Shown here piece by piece: positions 6,060 to 12,131 of a stretch of 12,131 bases of DNA. Position 1 is the stretch's first letter; each line of letters opens with the position of its first letter. Position numbers and translations under genes: made by a program. The DNA comes from Gemmatimonadota bacterium (GTDB lineage: Bacteria > Latescibacterota > UBA2968), in assembly GCA_002714465.1 (NCBI GenBank), contig PAXL01000024.1, positions 1-12,131 of the forward strand, in the 5' to 3' direction. The notes below the pieces were generated by a model. It was not told the DNA's origin, searched no databases, and saw nothing but the letters and a program-made list of their open reading frames with translations.

Positions 6060-6887
6060 ATGGCGGACGTAGCCTTCGAGCAGGAGTGCAATGTCCTGAC
6101 ACGTGACGAGGTGTCATTCTTCCACGAACACGGTTACCTGAGGGTTCCTGAGGTCTTCGCCGAAGACGAAATCGGCGAGATGGCCGACGAGCTAGACTGG
6201 CAGATCGAAACTTGGGCCAGCAAGTCACAGGGATGGAGCGGATCTTGGCGACGTGTCTACATGGATGAGGAGACAGAGCAGCAGTCTAAGCTGATAGCGC
6301 TGCACGACCTGCACCGCTATTCCAAGGCTTGGTGCGACGCCGTCACGAATCCAAGGCTCACAGGGGCGATCTCCGACCTGATCGGCCAGAACGTGGAGCT
6401 TCATCACACAACGCTCCACGCCAAGCCGCCAGAAACGGGACACCCCTTTCCTATGCATCAGGATTGGGCATTCTACAAGCACGCGGACGATCGGTATGTC
6501 GACTGCCTCGTCCACCTCGACGACACGGACGACCAAAACGGTTGCATCCGATTCCTCGACGGATCGCACAAACAAGGTGCGCTCGAACACGTGACCCAGA
6601 ACCCGGACGGGACGACCTGCACGCCGCATCTCCCGACGGACGACTGGGACCTAGAGGACACTGTTCCTGTACCCGCAAAGCGTGGGGATGTTGTCGTCTT
6701 CTCGATCCACACGATCCACGGATCCAGGATCAACCAGAGCAATCAGATACGCAGAATGGTTCGTGTCGGATACCGTGACCCTGAGAACGAGCAGACCGGT
6801 GGCCAGTCTCAGGGCCGACCCGGGCTGATGGTCTGGGGAAAGCGAAGAAGGGAACCCGGTCAGGACGCATATCCGACAAGTATCTAG
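6060..6887 (+). CDS. Phytanoyl-CoA dioxygenase (PhyH) family Fe(II)/2-oxoglutarate oxygenase
   Basis: This 275-residue non-heme iron enzyme is expected to hydroxylate a small organic substrate while decarboxylating 2-oxoglutarate. The PhyH fold is marked by the N-terminal LTRDEVSFFHEHGYLRVPEV (13-32), the metal-binding H-x-D in MHQDWAFY (His133, Asp135), VDCLVHLDDTDDQNG with FLDGSHKQG (145-163), and the distal His220 in HTIHGSRIN with Arg231/232 for 2-oxoglutarate. The triad is complete. The ATG at 6060 is chosen over an upstream in-frame TTG (6036), because GAGG lies 6 nt before it. It is the first gene of the plus-strand metabolic cluster. The 116-bp gap to the next gene contains a small dispersed repeat, so co-transcription is uncertain. 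PhyH enzymes cover very varied substrates and nothing here defines this one. Confidence 0.9.
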   Translation: MADVAFEQECNVLTRDEVSFFHEHGYLRVPEVFAEDEIGEMADELDWQIETWASKSQGWSGSWRRVYMDEETEQQSKLIALHDLHRYSKAWCDAVTNPRLTGAISDLIGQNVELHHTTLHAKPPETGHPFPMHQDWAFYKHADDRYVDCLVHLDDTDDQNGCIRFLDGSHKQGALEHVTQNPDGTTCTPHLPTDDWDLEDTVPVPAKRGDVVVFSIHTIHGSRINQSNQIRRMVRVGYRDPENEQTGGQSQGRPGLMVWGKRRREPGQDAYPTSI

Positions 6888-6899
6888 ACAGTCTCCAAA

Positions 6900-6931
6900 A
6901 CGCGGAAACACAAAGACGCGAAGGGAACGAG
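6900..6931. repeat. Degenerate 8-bp tandem repeat (ACGCGRAG-type dispersed element)
   Basis: The intergenic sequence reads as consecutive octamers ACGCGGAA, ACACAAAG, ACGCGAAG and a decayed GGAACGAG. Short tracts of this kind (purine-rich octamers built on ACGC-RAAG) recur in intergenic regions of many bacteria. Their reverse strand gives phantom peptides such as the FPSRLCVSAFW seen here. The function is unknown. It separates the PhyH gene from the membrane-protein gene. Confidence 0.55.
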
Positions 6932-6980
6932 GCGATCGTGAAAACGAATGGCAGTGAGGGACGAGCGATATACCGGGTCA

Positions 6981-6996
6981 TCATTGTTACCAATGA
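6981..6996. promoter_or_regulatory. Perfect inverted repeat next to the membrane-protein start
   Basis: TCATTG-TTAC-CAATGA is a perfect 6-bp inverted repeat with a 4-nt centre, ending 7 nt before the TTG start at 7004, where a ribosome-binding site would be. It could be an operator or an RNA hairpin limiting translation of the downstream gene. The repeat is directly seen and its role is inferred. Confidence 0.3.
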
Positions 6997-7003
6997 GTAG
7001 CGA

Positions 7004-7750
7004 TTGATCGACGTCGCGTTCACACGGTGGGACGCTGTTCTCGTCGTCGTCGTCACGTTACAGTCGCTCGCGATGGCTTACGCGGAATCTCCTAAGTGGA
7101 AGCGGCTCTTTCTAACATTGCCGTTACCATTTACGGTCATCGTGCTTTCCGTGGGGAGACCGATCGACGGAAGCAACTTCCTATCGATACTCGTACTTTT
7201 TGCGTATACGCAGTTGTGTCGTGTCCTGCACGCAAGACTAGGCACACCGATAGTATTCACGATCGCCCTCGGGGTCGCCTTCTACACCGTGACGGGTTTT
7301 GTGCTCGCCGATCTCGTCCCGACGGGTGACCGAGCCTTCTGGATCGGGTCCATCATCATCGTCGCGATTGGTTTCGCACTTCACTTCGCACTGAAGCGCG
7401 TGGACGAAACACCAATCCGCACGACACTCCCGCTTCGGGCCAAGCTCCCGATCCTGCTCGCCGTATCGACGCTCCTCGTCCTGCTCAAAAACGGTCTGCA
7501 GGGCTTTGCGGGATTCTTTCCGCTTGTATCTGTCATTGCCGCTTACGAAACGAGAACGACGCTCTGGACGCTTGCCAAGCCGGCCCCGATCCTGATGATC
7601 ACGCTCACCCCCATGCTGATCGTCGCGCGGCTTGTACAGGAGCCCTACGGGCTCGGAACGGGTATGGCTGCCGGATGGATCGCGTTCTTGTTTGCCCTGC
7701 TGCCTTTCTGGCTGTCTGAGAAGAATACGATTGAGCAAAACAAGATGTGA
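7004..7750 (+). CDS. Polytopic inner-membrane protein of unknown function
   Basis: The 248-residue protein is hydrophobic throughout, with eight or nine likely membrane segments at about 9-27, 34-50, 57-74, 81-103, 110-130, 148-162, 167-181, 194-211 and 218-237. I recognise no transporter signature. Conserved-looking loop features are GRPIDGSN (51-58), KNGLQGFAGFFP (162-173) and YETRTT (181-186). The C-terminus is charged and probably cytoplasmic. The start is TTG at 7004, the first possible start after an in-frame TAG, with only a weak GAG upstream. The TauD-type gene follows after 32 bp, so both are probably on one transcript. Its place among oxygenases and hydrolases suggests transport or membrane handling of the pathway substrate, but that is only context. 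Confidence 0.8.
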   Translation: MIDVAFTRWDAVLVVVVTLQSLAMAYAESPKWKRLFLTLPLPFTVIVLSVGRPIDGSNFLSILVLFAYTQLCRVLHARLGTPIVFTIALGVAFYTVTGFVLADLVPTGDRAFWIGSIIIVAIGFALHFALKRVDETPIRTTLPLRAKLPILLAVSTLLVLLKNGLQGFAGFFPLVSVIAAYETRTTLWTLAKPAPILMITLTPMLIVARLVQEPYGLGTGMAAGWIAFLFALLPFWLSEKNTIEQNKM

Positions 7751-7782
7751 GAAACTTCTAGAGTCGACACCACGAGAAAACA

Positions 7783-8583
7783 ATGGACATTGAGCGATCA
7801 TCAAGCACAATTGGTGCAACAATCCATGGAGTGGACGTATCGCAGCCCCTCGGACCGGCAGCTGTGGACGAGATCTACCAGACGATCGTCGATCATTGCG
7901 TCGTTATCTTTCGCGAGCACCAGCTCACCCAGCGACAACTCGTAGATTTCACGAACAACTTCGGCGTCGCCGTCGAGCACGTTCGCAAGCAGCCTCCCCG
8001 AGACGTCCACGAAATCTTCATCATCTCGAACGTCAAGCAGGACGGGGTCGAGATCGGTGCTCTCGGGAACGCGGAACTCACGTTCCATTCGGACCTGTCC
8101 TACATGCCGAAACCGGGAACGCTTTCGATGCTCTACGCTCTCGAACTCCCATCTTCCGGGGGGGCAACAACGTGGTGCGACTGTCGCGCAGCATACGATG
8201 CGCTGTCAGACGAGCATAAGGCCTCCCTCGTCGGGCTCCGTGCCGTTCATCGCCATTATGTCGAGGCCCAGAACCAACCCGAACTCGTGGACCATCCTGT
8301 CGTGATCACACATCCGGATTCGGGCAGAAAGTCCCTCTACGTGGGACCTCATCTCACCAAGCATATCGTCGGTATAGACGCGGCCGAGAGCGATCGCATC
8401 CTCAGCCGTCTCTACGAGCACCTCGACGAACCGCGATTTCACTATACTCACAACTGGCATCTTGGCGACCTCATCGTCTGGGACAACCGCCCGACCATGC
8501 ACAAGCGCGAACCATTCCCGGAGTCAGAGCGCCGTCTGATGTGGCGTACACAGATCTACAACGACGTGGCACCAGTTCCCTAA
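7783..8583 (+). CDS. TauD/TfdA-family Fe(II)/2-oxoglutarate dioxygenase
   Basis: This 266-residue oxygenase is close to the usual family length (about 280). It opens with IGATIHGVDVSQPL (10-23), the typical TauD/TfdA N-terminus. It has the metal H-x-D in FHSDLSYMPKPG (His102, Asp104), GGATTWCD (126-133) at the 2-oxoglutarate site, and the distal WDNRPTMHKR (His240) followed 11 residues later by Arg251 for 2-oxoglutarate. Family members hydroxylate taurine, alkylsulfates, phenoxyacetates, carnitine precursors and many other substrates, and the substrate here cannot be told. The ATG at 7783 has only a weak upstream ACGAG. It follows the membrane-protein gene by 32 bp and precedes the SDR gene by 104 bp. 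Two unrelated-fold-branch 2-oxoglutarate oxygenases in one cluster suggest two successive oxidations. Confidence 0.92.
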   Translation: MDIERSSSTIGATIHGVDVSQPLGPAAVDEIYQTIVDHCVVIFREHQLTQRQLVDFTNNFGVAVEHVRKQPPRDVHEIFIISNVKQDGVEIGALGNAELTFHSDLSYMPKPGTLSMLYALELPSSGGATTWCDCRAAYDALSDEHKASLVGLRAVHRHYVEAQNQPELVDHPVVITHPDSGRKSLYVGPHLTKHIVGIDAAESDRILSRLYEHLDEPRFHYTHNWHLGDLIVWDNRPTMHKREPFPESERRLMWRTQIYNDVAPVP

Positions 8584-8663
8584 GATGGCCATTGGACCGT
8601 GCAAAAGACTCTCCTTTTCGAGTAGGGCGCAGGTTCATTGCGACCGTATCAAGAACCCGGCAT

Positions 8664-8684
8664 ATTTGACCCTCGCCATTTGAC
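8664..8684. repeat. ATTTGAC direct repeat before the SDR gene
   Basis: ATTTGAC occurs at 8664-8670 and 8678-8684 with a 14-bp period, the second copy ending 3 nt before the TTG start at 8688. The rest of the 104-bp gap (8584-8687) has only a weak ACTC/GAGT hairpin and no clear promoter or Shine-Dalgarno. A regulatory role is possible but unsupported beyond the repeat itself. Confidence 0.25.
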
Positions 8685-8687
8685 ACT

Positions 8688-9545
8688 TTGAAACCCATCC
8701 TCCTACTTGGTCCAACCGCCATCCACGGCTATGCGCTTGCAAGTAGGCATCCCTACCTAGTCCAGGCTATTCACAGCACCAACGAGCGAGACGCGGGCCG
8801 ACTCGGCTGGCCCTACATCGAGCTCGAAGACGACACCGGTATGGCCGAACTCCTCAGGGACTTCACGGGCACGATCGTATACGCGCACGCTGTCTGCGAC
8901 GTCGAGCGATGTGAAGACCACCCCGACTGGGCGTATCAGAAGAACATCTTGAATCTTCAGAACATAATTCGTGCACACAACCCGATGGCCCGCTTCATAT
9001 ACCTGTCCTCGGACCACGTGTTCGGTGAAGATGGCGAGTATAACGAGGACAGCCCTCTCATCCCGATCTCTTACTATGCGCGCACGAGAATCGAGGCGGA
9101 GCAGATCGTGTCCGATATTCCCGGATCTCTCGTCCTGCGCGTTCCATTGTCGATCGGGCCTTCGGTCAGCGGTCGTGTCGGTCATCTGGACTGGATTCGA
9201 TACAGACACGAGAAGGGTCTCCCAATCACGATCGTCGAAGATGAGGCACGATCCGCGATCGCAGCAGCGGACGTGGCCGACCGGATTATTGCCATCTGCG
9301 AGAGCAACCTGACCGGTCTCCGTCACCTCACCGCCACTCGCTCCGTTTCCAGAGCAGAGCTCGCCGACGCAGTCTTCGCCTACCACGGGATTCCGCCAGC
9401 CTACACTCTAGCATTGCGGCACGAGCAGCGCGCTCCACATCTTGGACGCGTCACGATGGCAACGCAGCACACGGATCTGTTGAGCGCACCTTTGCCATCG
9501 GCCGTCGACTTTTTCGCAAAAAGACCGTCATCATCTGACACTTGA
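8688..9545 (+). CDS. RmlD-like extended SDR (NAD(P)-binding sugar/epimerase-type) protein with degenerate motifs
   Basis: This 285-residue protein belongs to the RmlD/MAT2B-like branch of extended short-chain dehydrogenases. That is seen from IYLSSDHVFGEDG (104-116, like the RmlD STDYVF motif), the LRVPLSIGP strand region (150-158) and the GLRHLTATRSVSRAELA segment (210-226). Two key sites are changed. The N-terminal Rossmann loop is GPTAIHG (8-14), lacking the middle glycine of GxxGxxG. The catalytic YxxxK is Tyr130-A-R-T-Arg134, with Arg for Lys. It may therefore bind cofactor differently or act without classic redox chemistry. The start is TTG at 8688 without a Shine-Dalgarno. Its stop overlaps the amidohydrolase start by TTGA, so the two products are made together and probably work in one pathway. 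Substrate unknown. Confidence 0.85.
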   Translation: MKPILLLGPTAIHGYALASRHPYLVQAIHSTNERDAGRLGWPYIELEDDTGMAELLRDFTGTIVYAHAVCDVERCEDHPDWAYQKNILNLQNIIRAHNPMARFIYLSSDHVFGEDGEYNEDSPLIPISYYARTRIEAEQIVSDIPGSLVLRVPLSIGPSVSGRVGHLDWIRYRHEKGLPITIVEDEARSAIAAADVADRIIAICESNLTGLRHLTATRSVSRAELADAVFAYHGIPPAYTLALRHEQRAPHLGRVTMATQHTDLLSAPLPSAVDFFAKRPSSSDT

Positions 9546-10600
9546 AATTCGACCCTGAAGTGATCGATTCCGACGTACACAACGAGCTCCCGTCTCTCGA
9601 CGCTCTCTTGCCCTATCTGGACGAGCACTGGCACGTCTACCTAGCCGAGTCCGCTTTTGTCGGGCCTGGAGCGAACGACTACCCGGAAGCGATTGTCATC
9701 AGAGCACGTGAAGGAGCGATTCCAAAATCGGGACCGGCCGGATCCAACATCCAACTCCTCTCGACACACGTGTTCGATGAAGGCGGCGCAGATAATGCGA
9801 TCCTCACGTGCGGTTTTCGTGCGGGCAGCGTGCACAACCAAGACTTTGCTGCTGATCTGTCGAGCGCTGTCAACGACTGGCAGATCGAGCATTGGCTGGA
9901 CAAAGAGCCTCGTTTTCGTGCGTCGATCGTCGTACCGAATCAGAATCCTGTCCGGGCTGCAGAAGAGATCGAGCGTGTGGGCGATCATTCTGGGTTTGTC
10001 CAGGTCATGCTTCCGGTGAGGGGGGATGCACCATACGGGAACCTCAGATATGATCCAATCTTCGAATCTGCGACCCGCAAAGATCTGGTTGTAGGTATCC
10101 ACTTCGGTGGTGCGCCCGGTCTGCCTCCCACACCAGCCGGCTGGCCGTCGACTTATGTCGAAGAGTATGTCGATCAGGCTGCGATCTTCCAATCACAGGT
10201 CCTTAGTTTGATCTTCGAAGGTGTGTTTGACCGGTTCCCGGAAACGCGGATCGCACTGATCGAGAGCGGATGGACTTGGATGCCGTCCGCCATGTGGCGA
10301 TTCGACAAGGAGTGGAAGGGTCTGCGTCGGGATACGCCGTGGGTCAAGCGACGACCGAGCGACTATATCCGCGACCACATCCGGCTCACCACCCAGCCGA
10401 CCGATGCACCCAGGCAGAACGAGAATGAACAACTGACCGCGATCATCGATCAGCTGGGATCGGACGACATCCTGATGTATGCATCCGATTACCCACACAA
10501 CCACGGGGTCCGTGCGGATGCGTTCCTGTCGGCCATCGGATCCGAGACGACCAAGCAAAAGATCCTGCAAGACAACGCAGCTGCTTTCTACCGGATCTAG
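9542..10600 (+). CDS. Amidohydrolase-2 family metal-dependent hydrolase (first paralogue)
   Basis: The 352-residue TIM-barrel protein belongs to the ACMSD/amidohydrolase-related class, whose members hydrolyse C-N or C-O bonds or decarboxylate acids with a divalent metal. Visible sites are D-x-H in IDSDVHN (Asp11, His13), His187 in GIHFGG, Glu241 in ALIESGWTWMP, and Asp316 in YASDYPHN. The first ligand is Asp where ACMSD has His, as in many members of this group. It starts at TTG 9542, overlapping the SDR stop by TTGA with no Shine-Dalgarno, so it depends on coupled translation. The second paralogue follows after 9 bp. The pair share long blocks such as AVNDWQI, HFGGA, GWPS, EGVF-RFP, LTTQP and DYPH, and arose by tandem duplication. 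Substrate unknown. Confidence 0.9.
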   Translation: MKFDPEVIDSDVHNELPSLDALLPYLDEHWHVYLAESAFVGPGANDYPEAIVIRAREGAIPKSGPAGSNIQLLSTHVFDEGGADNAILTCGFRAGSVHNQDFAADLSSAVNDWQIEHWLDKEPRFRASIVVPNQNPVRAAEEIERVGDHSGFVQVMLPVRGDAPYGNLRYDPIFESATRKDLVVGIHFGGAPGLPPTPAGWPSTYVEEYVDQAAIFQSQVLSLIFEGVFDRFPETRIALIESGWTWMPSAMWRFDKEWKGLRRDTPWVKRRPSDYIRDHIRLTTQPTDAPRQNENEQLTAIIDQLGSDDILMYASDYPHNHGVRADAFLSAIGSETTKQKILQDNAAAFYRI

Positions 10601-10609
10601 GAGAGGGTT

Positions 10610-11707
10610 ATGGCAGAGCTGACTCTGACGGAAACAACGACCAATTCCATACCACGAACGAAGCCCTCGCTAATCGACTGCGACATCCACAACGCACCGC
10701 AGTCAACCGAATCGATCCGGAAGCATCTCCCCGATCGCTGGAAGGAACACCATCGGAAATATGGCGCCCGAAACTACACGGGATCCTACTATCCTCGGGC
10801 CGTTCCAAATGCGGCCCGTCACGATGCTTGGCCCCCCTCGGGTCTGCCCCCGGGATCGGATCTGGACTTCATGCGCGAGCAGCTCCTGGACAAATGGGGA
10901 ATCGAATATGGCGTCCTGAACTGTCTGATCGGAGCAGGTGGACAGCTAAACCTCGAGTATGGTGCGGCCTTCTCCCGAGCGGTCAACGATTGGCAGATTG
11001 CGGAGTTTCTGGATCCCGAGCCTCGGCTCAAAGGCTCGATCATCGTCCCGTATGAAGCGGGAGACCTTTCGGCCGAGGAGATCGATCGCGTTGGATCACA
11101 CCCTAGCTACGTGCAGGTTCTGTTCGCAGTCCGGACGAGCGAGCCCATGGGTCGTCGCAAATACTGGCCTATCTACGAGGCCGCCCAGCGGAACGACCTT
11201 CCTGTAGGGGTCCATTTCGGCGGTGCCGGTGGAGGTCCGATCACGGGATCCGGATGGCCGTCGCATTATACAGAGGACCACTGTGGCATGCCGCAGTCCT
11301 TCCAGCCCCAGATTGCCAGTCTAGTCTACGAGGGCGTGTTCGAAAGGTTTCCGAAACTTAAGTTCGTGATGATTGAAGGTGGATTCGGGTTTATGCCACC
11401 GCTCATGTGGCGGCTCGATCGCGCGTGGGAGCTGATGGGAGACGAGATTCCTCAGTGTGAGCACCGTCCGTCGGACACGATCCGCAATCACATCTGGCTG
11501 ACCACACAGCCTGTCGAAGAACCCGATCGTCCCGATCACTTTCACCAGCTACTCTCCCAGATGGACATGAACGATAAGCTCCTGTTCGCGACCGACTATC
11601 CGCACTGGGACTTCGACGCGCCTAACCAGTGTTTTCCGCCTGATATGGACGCCGACCTCAGAGAAGACATCTTTTCCGAAAACGCTCGCACGCTTTACAA
11701 ACTATAG
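10610..11707 (+). CDS. Amidohydrolase-2 family metal-dependent hydrolase (second paralogue)
   Basis: The 365-residue protein is homologous to its upstream neighbour over nearly the whole length. It adds about 15 N-terminal residues and a different segment at about 55-85 (YTGSYYPRAVPN, then PPSGLPPGSD). Metal and catalytic positions are present: DCDIHN (Asp25, His27), VHFGG (His202), MIEGGFGFMP (Glu256) and FATDYPHWD (Asp329). Divergence is concentrated around the barrel entrance and the C-terminal loop after DYPH, suggesting a different substrate or heteromer formation with the first paralogue. The ATG at 10610 has AGGAGAGG directly upstream, overlapping the stop of the preceding gene, so unlike its neighbour it has its own strong ribosome-binding site. 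A hairpin follows at 11724-11742. Confidence 0.92.
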   Translation: MAELTLTETTTNSIPRTKPSLIDCDIHNAPQSTESIRKHLPDRWKEHHRKYGARNYTGSYYPRAVPNAARHDAWPPSGLPPGSDLDFMREQLLDKWGIEYGVLNCLIGAGGQLNLEYGAAFSRAVNDWQIAEFLDPEPRLKGSIIVPYEAGDLSAEEIDRVGSHPSYVQVLFAVRTSEPMGRRKYWPIYEAAQRNDLPVGVHFGGAGGGPITGSGWPSHYTEDHCGMPQSFQPQIASLVYEGVFERFPKLKFVMIEGGFGFMPPLMWRLDRAWELMGDEIPQCEHRPSDTIRNHIWLTTQPVEEPDRPDHFHQLLSQMDMNDKLLFATDYPHWDFDAPNQCFPPDMDADLREDIFSENARTLYKL

Positions 11708-11723
11708 CCGCCAGAATCACAAC

Positions 11724-11742
11724 TCGAGCGCCTTCCGCTCGA
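11724..11742 (+). terminator. Hairpin after the second amidohydrolase gene, possible terminator
   Basis: TCGAGCG-CCTTC-CGCTCGA is a perfect 7-bp stem with a 5-nt loop, beginning 17 nt after the stop codon at 11707. No T-run follows, so it is not a canonical intrinsic terminator. It could stabilise the 3' end of the transcript or give weak termination. Confidence 0.35.
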
Positions 11743-11765
11743 CACAGGTCTGACGCATCCCTCTC

Positions 11766-11795
11766 TTGACCCTTCACCTAATAGACGGGTAACTT
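11766..11795 (+). promoter_or_regulatory. Weak candidate promoter for the cupin gene
   Basis: TTGACC (11766-11771, five of six -35 matches) is followed after 18 bp by TAACTT (11790-11795), a poor -10. It lies between the hairpin and the cupin start, which fits a separate transcription unit, but the -10 makes the call tentative. Confidence 0.25.
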
Positions 11796-11823
11796 TATGC
11801 TCCATCCACAAGAGAGGTGAAAG

Positions 11824-12131
11824 ATGCCGGTCGTTCGAACATCAGAGGGATCGATGAAGCATGAGAACCGACCCGACTGGAGTGCAGTCACAGCCGCGGG
11901 AGTCTTCAGAGTCTCGACCGAGGGCGGCCGATTCGACTGTCACTATCACGACTGTCACGAATATTGGCTGATTTACAAGGGGAAGGCCAAAGTCGTTACT
12001 GAGGGTAACGCCTTCTACGTCAAGTCAGGTGACATCGTGTGTACCAAGGCCGGCGACGAGCACGACATGATCGAAATCTACAAGGACATTGAGGCGTTCT
12101 ATTTCGAAGACGCGACACCTGAAGGTGGCCG
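11824..12131 (+). CDS. Cupin-domain protein (partial, 3' end outside the window)
   Basis: 102 codons are present from an ATG at 11824, with GAGGTG 4-5 nt upstream. Residues 34-53 match the first cupin motif exactly, G(X)5HXH(X)3E(X)6G: Gly34, His40, His42, Glu46, Gly53. The second motif is partly kept (Gly69, Gly77, His80), but the usual Pro is Lys75 and the last Asn is Glu84. The metal-binding residues His40, His42, Glu46 and His80 are therefore complete. The CHYHDCHEYW stretch also has two cysteines near the site. Small cupins are metal-dependent isomerases, dioxygenases, decarboxylases or sensors, and which applies cannot be said. It follows the amidohydrolases by 116 bp on the same strand and may belong to the same pathway. 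Confidence 0.85.
   Translation, partial: MPVVRTSEGSMKHENRPDWSAVTAAGVFRVSTEGGRFDCHYHDCHEYWLIYKGKAKVVTEGNAFYVKSGDIVCTKAGDEHDMIEIYKDIEAFYFEDATPEGG

Noticed and set aside
7238..7822. 194-residue minus-strand ORF over the membrane protein
   Set aside because: Arg/Glu/Asp-rich composition is what the reverse strand of a hydrophobic membrane-protein gene gives; no start signals.
8757..9386. 209-residue minus-strand ORF over the SDR gene
   Set aside because: The opposite strand encodes a clear SDR coupled to its neighbour; the reverse product has no recognisable features.
1..12131. tRNA, rRNA, CRISPR array, insertion sequence or phage genes
   Set aside because: Looked for on both strands; no cloverleaf, regularly spaced repeat array, transposase motif or terminal inverted repeat pair was found.

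Overview
The window most likely comes from an uncultured Gram-negative bacterium of moderate GC content. Features pointing to the FCB or PVC side of the tree, with Latescibacterota or Poribacteria-like lineages as my best guess, are a secreted protein with a dockerin-like Ca-binding tail, a temptin-like CxxCH module, a phytanoyl-CoA dioxygenase among tandem amidohydrolases, very frequent TTG starts and an 8-bp 'ACGCGRAG' type dispersed repeat. This placement is inference from gene content; no marker gene is present.

Left part (1-4700, all genes on the minus strand). Reading in the direction of transcription there is a secreted temptin/Ig-like/dockerin protein (4681-3599) closed by a clear intrinsic terminator. 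Next comes a compact three-gene signalling operon: ECF sigma factor (3409-2804), OmpR/RstA-type response regulator (2779-2021) and CpxA/RstB-type histidine kinase (2024-561). The regulator and kinase genes overlap by TTGA. No anti-sigma gene is visible, so the two-component system may take its place, loosely as in the sigE-cseABC operon of Streptomyces. After a 466-bp AT-richer regulatory region with two promoter candidates, two tandem direct repeats and a potentially structured leader, the 5' end of a secreted (probably outer-membrane) protein gene runs off the left edge. It is an attractive target of the two-component system.

Middle (4700-6060). This is a poorly coding stretch. It holds one probable small XRE-type helix-turn-helix gene (4962-5282) and one weak orphan ORF (5368-5709), with no recognisable mobile element.

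Right part (6060-12131, all genes on the plus strand). A metabolic cluster runs PhyH-type Fe(II)/2-oxoglutarate dioxygenase, polytopic membrane protein of unknown function, TauD/TfdA-type Fe(II)/2-oxoglutarate dioxygenase, RmlD-like SDR with degenerate cofactor and catalytic motifs, two tandem paralogous amidohydrolases of the ACMSD/amidohydrolase-2 class, then a cupin cut by the right edge. The SDR and first amidohydrolase overlap by TTGA and the two amidohydrolases are 9 bp apart, so these three form one transcription unit. Together the genes suggest oxidative and hydrolytic breakdown or tailoring of a small organic compound. The substrate cannot be read from the sequence.
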